Part shown: positions 6,695-12,426 of the stretch, piece after piece
Layout of the letters: every line of letters begins with the position of its first letter
How positions within the stretch are numbered: position 1 is the stretch's first letter
Source of the DNA: Prevotella sp. UBA4376
GTDB taxonomy: Bacteria > Bacteroidota > Bacteroidia > Bacteroidales > Bacteroidaceae
DNA: 23,425 bases
Assembly (NCBI GenBank): GCA_002391185.1
Contig: DGRY01000160.1
Span: 1,752-25,176, forward strand
Reading direction: 5' to 3'
Notes under the pieces: generated by a model
The model's database searches: none
What the model was told of the DNA's origin: nothing
The model's input: the letters and a program-made list of their open reading frames with translations, nothing else
Translations under genes and position numbers: made by a program

Positions 6695-7090
6695 ATGAAC
6701 GATATACAGACCATACAAAGCAGGATTTACGAGATACGAGGCCAACGCGTGATGCTCGATCGCGACTTGGCTGAATTGTATCAAGTTACTACAGGTAACT
6801 TGAACAAAGCCGTAAAAAGAAACATAAAAAGATTTCCATCAGACTTCATGTTTCAGTTGACAACAGAAGAATGGGAACTTCTAAAATTCCAAATTGGAAT
6901 CTTAAAGAACGGACGCGGACAACACACTAAGTATCTCCCCTATGCCTTTACGGAGCAAGGACTGGCCATGCTCTCAGGCATTCTGAATAGCGACATAGCC
7001 ATTAATGTTAATATCAACATCATGCGTGTTTTTGTGGCTAATTGGTTTTATACAAGATTAAAGAACTTAACAGATTATTATGGCAATTAA
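6695..7090 (+). CDS. ORF6N-domain protein, short form
   Basis: A 131-residue protein. IYEIRGQRVMLDRDLAELYQV, then NLNKAVKRNIKRFP and YAFTEQGLAMLSGIL, matches the ORF6N domain (about residues 5-113), a KilA-N-related DNA-binding module common in phage and mobile-element proteins. The domain normally leads into a C-terminal coiled region after IMRVFV. Here that part is replaced by a short tail (ANWFYTRLKNLTDYYGN), and the stop lies 11 bases inside mod. The gene is therefore probably a truncated copy joined to mod, though it could still bind DNA. It lies between res and mod on the same strand and may be translationally coupled to mod. Regulation of the operon is one possible role (inference). 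Confidence 0.85.
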   Translation: MNDIQTIQSRIYEIRGQRVMLDRDLAELYQVTTGNLNKAVKRNIKRFPSDFMFQLTTEEWELLKFQIGILKNGRGQHTKYLPYAFTEQGLAMLSGILNSDIAINVNINIMRVFVANWFYTRLKNLTDYYGN

Positions 7091-8951
7091 ATACATACCC
7101 TATTTTCCAAATACGCTTGAAGGTCAGGCGGTATTAAACAACTTTGTGCGCACAAAGCGAATGTTGCGCTATCGTGACAACGACCAAATTGTTGAACGAG
7201 TGCAACGTGGCATGCCCCTCTATGAGATGGAGCTAAAGGAGCAGATAGGCCAGAATCCCAACAACATGATTATTCGTGGTGAATGTCTGTCGGCTTGCGC
7301 CTACCTGAAAGACAACGATATACAAGTTGACTTGGTGTATATTGACCCACCTTTTGCCAGTGGTGCCGACTATGCCAAGAAAGTGTATATCCGCCGCAAT
7401 CCAAAGGTGGCAGCAGCTATTGCTCAGGCTGAAAGCGAACTTGATATTGAAGAGTTGAAAGCCTTCGAAGAAAAAATGTATGGTGATGTATGGGACAAAG
7501 AACGCTACCTTAATTGGATGTACGAAAACCTCATGGCAATAAAGAGCATCATGAGCGACGAGGCAAGCATCTATGTGCATCTGGATTGGCATATTGGGCA
7601 TTATGTAAAAATATTAATGGATGAAATCTTTGGGGAAGATAACTTTAGGAACGAGATAGTTTGGCACTACACAAACAAAATGAGTGGAACTACAAGCCCC
7701 CATGATTTTGTGTGTGAACATGATACTATTTTCCGCTACACTAAGAATTCTGAGTATTTGTATAATGTAGTTACAGAGGAAAGAGATGAGCCAGTGAAAC
7801 AGAGTAAGCGAGTAAAAGTAGATGGTAAAAACATGCGAGCTCGTGACGAAGAAGGTAATATCATCTATGAAATATCAACAGAGAAAAAGGTAAAAGATGT
7901 ATGGGAAATACCTTATATTGCTTCAACTGATTCGCAACGTGTTGACTACGCAACTCAAAAACCAGAAGCCCTATTAGAGCGTATCATCAAGGCCAGTTCA
8001 AATGAGGGCATGCTTGTAGCCGATTTCTTTGGTGGCAGCGGTGTAACCTCTGCAGTAGCCAATAAATTAGGGCGAAACTTCATCCATTGTGATATTGGCA
8101 TCAATAGCATTCAAACTGCACGCGACCGACTATTGGCAGATAAAGCAGAGTTCAAAGTACTTGAGATAAAAGATGGCGTTTCGCTCTATCGCAATCCTGT
8201 TCAGACAATGGATAAGCTAAAGAGTCTGATTAAGGGCCTGCGCAATGAAGATGCATTGGATAAGTTCTGGGAAGGAAGCATAGTAGATACAAAACACGGC
8301 ATGATGCCTGTTTATCTGCCCAACTTGATGGATAGCAGCACACGTCTGCTCGACAAACCGCTGATGAATCGCATTATTCGCGAGGCTTTGCCCGACCTTC
8401 CCGACAACACCAAACGTGTCATAGTGTATTACATTGATATTACAGACCGAGCTGAGATTGAACAGTTTATTAAGGAGCAGAACAATCAGACTACCATCGA
8501 AATTGAACTGCGTGACTTGAAACAGGTTCTTGATGATGTGGTTGTGGAAGATGAAGCAGAATGGGAAGTAACAGAAACACAAGACAACCTGTTTAAAGGA
8601 TGGAAGGTTGAAATGAAGAGTTTCCACAGCGACCGTGTACTGCGCAAGATACAGGAAGTGAACATGAAGGGAGAACAGCAAGCATTAGCCAAAAACAAAG
8701 CCTTTAAACCTATAGAGATTAGCGACGAAGGACTTGAAACAATTGAATGGCTCAGCCTCGACAGCTCTACAGCCAACAAGCAAGCCACTTGGCACAGCGA
8801 TGCAGAAGTGAAGATTGACCGTTTGGGCTACGTTGTTCTTAACGGTAATAAAACAAAAGACTTTTGGGATGCAACCATAAAGTGCGACCAGAAGCCATTG
8901 CGAATGAAAGTTCGCAATATCTGCGGCGACGAAACGATATTTGTATTGTAA
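7080..8951 (+). CDS. Type III DNA methyltransferase, Mod subunit
   Basis: A 623-residue protein. The catalytic DPPF (residues 89-92) comes before the S-adenosylmethionine motif DFFGGSG (315-321), the beta-class order typical of type III Mod proteins; DPPF methyltransferases of this kind make N6-methyladenine. DWHIGHYVKILMDEIFGE (from about 167) and TQKPEALLERI (before motif I) are further family landmarks. The segment between them (about 190-280) is the expected target-recognition region, so the DNA site cannot be predicted. The start at 7080 (MAIKYIPYFPNTLEG) overlaps the end of the ORF6N gene; no strong ribosome-binding site is visible, which fits coupling. No simple-sequence repeat suggests phase variation. 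With Res it forms the complete R-M enzyme; alone it can methylate. Confidence 0.93.
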   Translation: MAIKYIPYFPNTLEGQAVLNNFVRTKRMLRYRDNDQIVERVQRGMPLYEMELKEQIGQNPNNMIIRGECLSACAYLKDNDIQVDLVYIDPPFASGADYAKKVYIRRNPKVAAAIAQAESELDIEELKAFEEKMYGDVWDKERYLNWMYENLMAIKSIMSDEASIYVHLDWHIGHYVKILMDEIFGEDNFRNEIVWHYTNKMSGTTSPHDFVCEHDTIFRYTKNSEYLYNVVTEERDEPVKQSKRVKVDGKNMRARDEEGNIIYEISTEKKVKDVWEIPYIASTDSQRVDYATQKPEALLERIIKASSNEGMLVADFFGGSGVTSAVANKLGRNFIHCDIGINSIQTARDRLLADKAEFKVLEIKDGVSLYRNPVQTMDKLKSLIKGLRNEDALDKFWEGSIVDTKHGMMPVYLPNLMDSSTRLLDKPLMNRIIREALPDLPDNTKRVIVYYIDITDRAEIEQFIKEQNNQTTIEIELRDLKQVLDDVVVEDEAEWEVTETQDNLFKGWKVEMKSFHSDRVLRKIQEVNMKGEQQALAKNKAFKPIEISDEGLETIEWLSLDSSTANKQATWHSDAEVKIDRLGYVVLNGNKTKDFWDATIKCDQKPLRMKVRNICGDETIFVL

Positions 8952-8961
8952 TACAACATCT

Positions 8962-9008
8962 CCCCACTGATTTTCAGCCCTAATGCTGATAGTCAGTGGG
9001 GTTATTGT
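8962..9008 (+). terminator. Terminator of the type III R-M operon
   Basis: CCCCACTGA (8962-8970) pairs with TCAGTGGGG (8993-9001), with an inner stem TCAGC/GCTGA (8974-8978 and 8985-8989), followed by TTATTGTTT. It starts 10 bases after the mod stop codon. Confidence 0.85.
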
Positions 9009-9067
9009 TTATAAACTAAGAGGCACGAAGCATTAAACATTTTTCACATTTCTTTCCCCACTCCACA

Positions 9068-9099
9068 TTTGGTACTTACCTCAATTTTTTGTAATTTCG
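9068..9099 (+). promoter_or_regulatory. Promoter of the HIRAN-like gene
   Basis: TTTG (9068-9071), 20 bases, then TAATTTCG (9092-9099), one mismatch from TAnnTTTG. The start codon lies 66 bases further on, so this gene has its own transcript separate from the R-M operon. Confidence 0.6.
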
Positions 9100-9165
9100 T
9101 AGCGCTAATAAATTAACTCAGGTTGCTAAGACCGTGAAAAATAAAATAAAAACTGCTAAAAGGGG

Positions 9166-10398
9166 ATGAAAATCAAGAAACAGGTACGTGTGGGGACTTT
9201 GTGGAAATTCCGCCCAGAAGGTATGAGTGAAGAGGCTCAGCTGATGGCTTTTGAAAAGGAAAAGCCTAATTTGCTGGTTATACCTGAAAGCAATAATCCT
9301 GCTGATCATGAGGCTCTGCTTGTTATGAAAGGTAGGGGAAAGGTGGGATATATCAATGCTGATGATAAACGCTGGCTTATGCCTGCCATTAAAAACAGCA
9401 ATCGAGGATGTCTTATCGAGTTTGACCATGTGGTGAGGGCAAATGATGAGGGTTCTGCCTTGTTGAAATATGCTATTGAGGTGGAACCAACTGATGTTGC
9501 GCCCTTGCAACCTTCGCTGTGCTGGGATGATTTCAGCTACACTTATCCACTTATTGATGATGTGGCTGAGATTGACACTCTGAACTATGCTTTTAACGAA
9601 CTTCTTTCTATTATTAAGGGCAACGATGATGGGGTTATGCAGCCTGCAGATTGCGTTCAACTGATATGCGATAATTGCAAGTATGACATGAGCACAGAGA
9701 CTACACAACTTATCAACGATTGTTGTTTTGAATTGGAAATACAGGGGAACAAAAATATGGTGCGCTTGCAGGAACATCTTGAAAGGGCATCTACTCACCG
9801 CCGTTCGCGTGTAGGAGAAAAGGAATATGAAGAATGGTTTAATAAACTTGTTTCTGGCGCTCTTGCAAGGAAACAGCTGAAATTATATCTAAACGAAATA
9901 TGCAGGAAACAGCATTCGTCAAGTGTAAGTAATGAACAGATGAATAGCGACCTTAATCAGATATATCTGCAGCTGCTGAACATGCCTTTTACCCTATCGC
10001 TATATATTGATTCTCCAGCCAAGCTAATGCACATGGCTTTCTATAAAAACATTAACAGAGTAAAGCAAAAGGAATTGCTGTCTGCTCTGGTGTTGCGTCA
10101 ATCGTTGAAGAAGGAGTTAAACGTGAACACAAGCCCCACGCCAGCGTGTTTGCCTGAAGAAAACAAGGAACTGGCATTGCCCACTGCATTTGTAATGTGC
10201 TTTAACGACAGACAATATGCCGAAGAGTTTATGCTTGCTATCAGGGGCATGAAAAACACTCAGAAAACAGCTCTTGTTCATAGGTACGTAAGTGAGAAAA
10301 AGATTTCTAAGGAAAACTGCCATCGCCCTCTTTGGAAAGCACTACACGATATGGGACTTTACGCTCCATCGGAGTCTAATTGGAATATGCAGGTATAA
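9166..10398 (+). CDS. HIRAN-like N-terminal domain protein, function unknown
   Basis: A 410-residue protein. Residues about 8-90 resemble a HIRAN domain: LLVIPESNNPADHEALLV, then GKVGYI, fits the pattern of a proline-aspartate loop followed by G-x-V-G-Y. HIRAN domains bind DNA ends in helicases and also occur alone in bacteria. The remaining 320 residues match nothing I recognise. They contain a charged, probably helical middle and a C-terminal part (TAFVMCFNDRQYAEEFMLAI, later KISKENCHRPLWKALHDMGL and SNWNMQV) that looks like a small helical, possibly DNA-binding, domain. AAAAGGGG just before the ATG is a good ribosome-binding site. The gene stands between the R-M terminator and a CTTGTA array, so it may belong to defence or to regulation of the following islet. 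HIRAN call tentative. Confidence 0.65.
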   Translation: MKIKKQVRVGTLWKFRPEGMSEEAQLMAFEKEKPNLLVIPESNNPADHEALLVMKGRGKVGYINADDKRWLMPAIKNSNRGCLIEFDHVVRANDEGSALLKYAIEVEPTDVAPLQPSLCWDDFSYTYPLIDDVAEIDTLNYAFNELLSIIKGNDDGVMQPADCVQLICDNCKYDMSTETTQLINDCCFELEIQGNKNMVRLQEHLERASTHRRSRVGEKEYEEWFNKLVSGALARKQLKLYLNEICRKQHSSSVSNEQMNSDLNQIYLQLLNMPFTLSLYIDSPAKLMHMAFYKNINRVKQKELLSALVLRQSLKKELNVNTSPTPACLPEENKELALPTAFVMCFNDRQYAEEFMLAIRGMKNTQKTALVHRYVSEKKISKENCHRPLWKALHDMGLYAPSESNWNMQV

Positions 10399-10420
10399 AA
10401 GCCTCTCTACAGATTGAACT

Positions 10421-10513
10421 CCTTGTACAAGGACTTGTATTTCTTTTGTATTATACTTGTAGTTCACTTGTAATTGCTTGTACAAGCTTGTACAAGAACT
10501 TGTAAAACTTGTA
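10421..10513. repeat. Phased CTTGTA array
   Basis: CTTGTA starts at 10422, 10434, 10456, 10467, 10477, 10487, 10499 and 10508, and a variant TTTGTA at 10445. Steps are 9-12 bases, about one helical turn, so all sites face one side of the helix. Three copies are part of TTGTACAA palindromes (TACAAG at 10426, 10481 and 10491). It resembles an iteron or multi-site operator and lies 29 bases before a -7 box at 10542. Confidence 0.85.
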
Positions 10514-10541
10514 TTAAACGGCGCAGAAATAAAGCACCGTA

Positions 10542-10585
10542 TATCTTTGCACTCGTAATCAGAAATGGTTGCGGGTGTTTTTTTT
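10542..10585 (+). terminator. -7 box directly joined to a GU-containing hairpin and T-run
   Basis: TATCTTTG (10542-10549) matches TAnnTTTG. It is followed at once by CACTCGTAATC (10550-10560), loop AGAAAT, GGTTGCGGGTG (10567-10577) and eight T. The 11-bp stem needs three G-U pairs, so it is a structure of RNA rather than DNA. This looks like a terminator or attenuator just after a promoter. If transcription starts at the usual distance from the box, part of the 5' arm would be lost, so the promoter or the hairpin role is uncertain. Confidence 0.55.
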
Positions 10586-10600
10586 AGCCCCTTTTCACCC

Positions 10601-10784
10601 TTCCCTCCAGAGGGCAGGAGTTCAAACTAACAAACGCAAACAAATAAAATCTCTCCCCTCAGGAGATGGAAATATGGAGATATGTAAATATGGAAATATT
10701 ATATCAGCAAGCTGATAATTTTCATTCTTTCAATTTTTCAATCTTTCAATTTTTCAATCTTTCTACGGGGAGGTGGAGGGGTCT
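10601..10784. repeat. REP fragments and simple repeats in the 10399-10870 non-coding stretch
   Basis: REP-like pieces lie at 10601-10620 (CCCTC/GAGGG), 10651-10669 and 10764-10784 (GGGGAGGTGGAGGGG). The last two look like the two halves of one element separated by about 95 bases of simple repeats. Those include a 16-bp unit (TTTCAATTTTTCAATC) twice in tandem at 10728-10759 and a small hairpin ATCAGC/GCTGAT at 10704-10717. No gene was found here. Confidence 0.6.
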
Positions 10785-10870
10785 TTAATCCGAGCTGAGT
10801 CGTGAGGAGGATATTCCCAGGGTAAAGCATGCAACAATCCTTTAGCCTCGCTCACAAAACTTAGTTTCAC

Positions 10871-11224
10871 ATGGAAGTAAACAATTTGCTGCGCTTAAAA
10901 ATGCGCAACTCAGAAGCCTTTAACAAGGCTATAAGCAATGGTTATATTCAACCACAAGACGACGGCCATTTGAAATGGACGCTGGGTAGCCAAACTCTGC
11001 TGGCATATTTCATGGGGCGCTTGCTCTGCGGCGACTATGGAAAATTTTGCAAAAGAAAGAAAGCAAAAGTGTGGGTAAAGGGCAATAGAACTTTTCCTGA
11101 TAAAAACCTCTGTGAGCTTTTCGGGGTGAATGCCCTGAAACAACTAAGACAGAAAAGAACATTACAGGCGATTCCTGATTATTCTGAACTCATTGATAAT
11201 CTGTTTGATACAACAGAAAAGTAA
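10871..11224 (+). CDS. Small unidentified protein
   Basis: A 117-residue, basic protein that I cannot assign. The middle (LKWTLGSQTLLAYFMGRLLCGD) and the end (FPDKNLCELFGVNALKQLRQKR, then YSELIDNLFDTTEK) look folded and helical. The pattern of a 'one gene product per mobile islet' protein in Bacteroidales seems familiar, but I cannot name a family. No signal peptide or membrane segment. The start has no clear ribosome-binding site, which is common in this phylum. It lies 78 bases before the sigma gene but is separated from it by a promoter-like element, so the two are probably separate transcripts. Confidence 0.65.
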   Translation: MEVNNLLRLKMRNSEAFNKAISNGYIQPQDDGHLKWTLGSQTLLAYFMGRLLCGDYGKFCKRKKAKVWVKGNRTFPDKNLCELFGVNALKQLRQKRTLQAIPDYSELIDNLFDTTEK

Positions 11225-11229
11225 TCACA

Positions 11230-11286
11230 GAGTAAACATCGGGTAAACCTCAAAAACGACTTTTTTCGATATATAGAATGAAGAAC
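11230..11286 (+). promoter_or_regulatory. Promoter-like element of the sigma gene, shared with 3144-3202
   Basis: GAGTAAACATCGGGTAAACC (11230-11249), 20 bases, TATATAG (11270-11276), then AATGAAGAAC. It ends 16 bases before the sigma start codon. The same arrangement with a 22-base spacer lies upstream of the gene at 2953 on the other strand. It does not match the primary-sigma TAnnTTTG box, so it may be read by a different sigma factor. Confidence 0.6.
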
Positions 11287-11302
11287 ATTAAATTTTAGAA
11301 TT

Positions 11303-11899
11303 ATGACTAAGAAAAATAATAACGCAGCAAAAAAACAAAAGGGTTTGAACTGCGAACAACAAAAACTGGTAGAAAACAGCCTGAATATTGCCATAATTAT
11401 GGGTAAGAAATGGGCTCCATTAGGCAGAAAAAAGGGACTCACTACCGACGACCTTATACAAGAAGCCTGCTTGGGTCTTTGCAAGGTTGCAGCAGAATTC
11501 AAAGGCAAAAGTGCAGCTGAGTTCAGAAAACATGCCGAGGATTGCTGCCGCTACATGGTACAGCGTGCCATCAGACAGGAAGAGACTGCCAACAAAGACA
11601 TCGACGTGTATAAAGACGAAACACAGGCAATAAGCATGCCTGTTGAGGATGAAGAAAACACGGAGAGGATGCTTGCCGTGCGCGAAGAGAAATTCATGAG
11701 AATAGATCGCATGATTGCTGTGCTCAACGGCAAGGAGCGCAAGGTGATAAGAATGTTGTATGGCATTGAGTGCGAAGTGAAAGATTTTAAGCAAGTAGCA
11801 CAGACACTCGGCATGAAATCGGCTTGTGTGCATCAAATTTACGAAAAGGCAATGACAAAATTAGAATTCTCAAATATACACAATTATGGAAACAATTAA
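11303..11899 (+). CDS. Sigma-70-family RNA polymerase sigma factor, divergent
   Basis: A 198-residue protein. Residues about 22-90 fit region 2: TTDDLIQEACLGLCKVAAEF is the conserved DxxQEAxLGL-type helix, followed by CCRYMVQRAIR. Residues 138-187 fit region 4: LNGKERKVIRMLYGIE, then a helix-turn-helix VAQTLGMKSACVHQIYEKAM that would contact a -35 element. Region 3 is replaced by an acidic linker (PVEDEENTE). It lacks a regulatory N-terminal domain, and no anti-sigma gene is adjacent. It overlaps the next gene by 14 bases, so the two are translated together. The upstream promoter-like element recurs at 3144-3202, so it may direct transcription of its own operon and of the left unit (inference). 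Related sigma genes sit in Bacteroidales mobile islets. Confidence 0.85.
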   Translation: MTKKNNNAAKKQKGLNCEQQKLVENSLNIAIIMGKKWAPLGRKKGLTTDDLIQEACLGLCKVAAEFKGKSAAEFRKHAEDCCRYMVQRAIRQEETANKDIDVYKDETQAISMPVEDEENTERMLAVREEKFMRIDRMIAVLNGKERKVIRMLYGIECEVKDFKQVAQTLGMKSACVHQIYEKAMTKLEFSNIHNYGNN

Positions 11900-12242
11900 A
11901 ATCGAAGGTATTGCTACTTTTAGCAAGAATGGTTTCAGCTTTAACAGCGGACTGCCAAGTGAAGAAACACTCGTGACGGAACAGAACATGCGAGGCACTA
12001 TGAAAGTGAGCAAGAACGGCTGCGCTGAGTTCAAAAACAGAAACTATGTGTATCTGCCACCGCTGGTAACAAGAATTTCTGATGGAGAGAACTACAAAAT
12101 AAAGCGCACCAGCCGACACTACATCATACAGATAAAAGTGCCTGTGGTGGAGTGCAGAACAGAAACAGAAACCACTATGCAGGGAATTGTTTCAAAAGTT
12201 GTGGGCGAAATAATATCAGATAGAAAACAGTTGATGGACTGA
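11886..12242 (+). CDS. Unidentified small protein coupled to the sigma gene
   Basis: A 118-residue protein, probably beta-rich judging from alternating hydrophobic residues (IKIEGIATFSKNGFSF, YKIKRTSRHYIIQIKVPVV). No known motif, signal peptide or membrane segment. It starts 14 bases before the sigma stop codon, in another frame, and so is expected to be co-translated with it. An anti-sigma or modulator role is conceivable from position alone but nothing in the sequence shows it. A REP-like element begins at the stop codon. Confidence 0.7.
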   Translation: METIKIEGIATFSKNGFSFNSGLPSEETLVTEQNMRGTMKVSKNGCAEFKNRNYVYLPPLVTRISDGENYKIKRTSRHYIIQIKVPVVECRTETETTMQGIVSKVVGEIISDRKQLMD

Positions 12243-12275
12243 CCTCTCCCCCCGCCCTCCCCTGCAGGGAGGGAG
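12243..12275. repeat. REP-like element after the sigma operon
   Basis: CCCTCCC (12255-12261) and GGGAGGG (12267-12273) form a hairpin with a CTGCA loop, preceded by a C-rich arm. It may act as a transcript end or a stability hairpin between this operon and the VirE gene. Confidence 0.7.
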
Positions 12276-12287
12276 CCTCACTAACGT

Positions 12288-12419
12288 TCAAATTAATTGT
12301 TTAACTAAACAAAATCCTCTCTAACCACTTGCTAAGTTCGTTAATACTAACTAATTCCGTCAGCAGCTAATGAGCGAAGCGAGGCACTCTCCCTGCAGGG
12401 GAGAGCGGGGAGAGAGGTA
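12288..12419 (+). repeat. 132-bp leader repeat, inverted copy of 2212-2346
   Basis: It shares about 93% of its bases with the reverse complement of 2212-2346. It ends in a REP-like hairpin and GGGGAGAGAGGTA, 7 bases before the VirE start codon, so it supplies the ribosome-binding site. The last 37 bases (12383-12419) recur exactly, inverted, at 12924-12960 inside the VirE gene. Confidence 0.9.
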
Positions 12420-12426
12420 TGAAATC

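Noticed and set aside
7080..8951. Phase variation of mod by simple repeats
   Set aside because: No homopolymer or tandem short repeat of enough length was found in or before the gene.
10421..10513. CTTGTA array as a CRISPR
   Set aside because: Units are 6-11 bases without spacers of normal length, and no cas genes are present.
12370..12426. VirE start inside the leader repeat
   Set aside because: The added residues are the translation of a repeat that elsewhere ends in a stop codon; MYQFSFTESV at 12427 follows a good ribosome-binding site.
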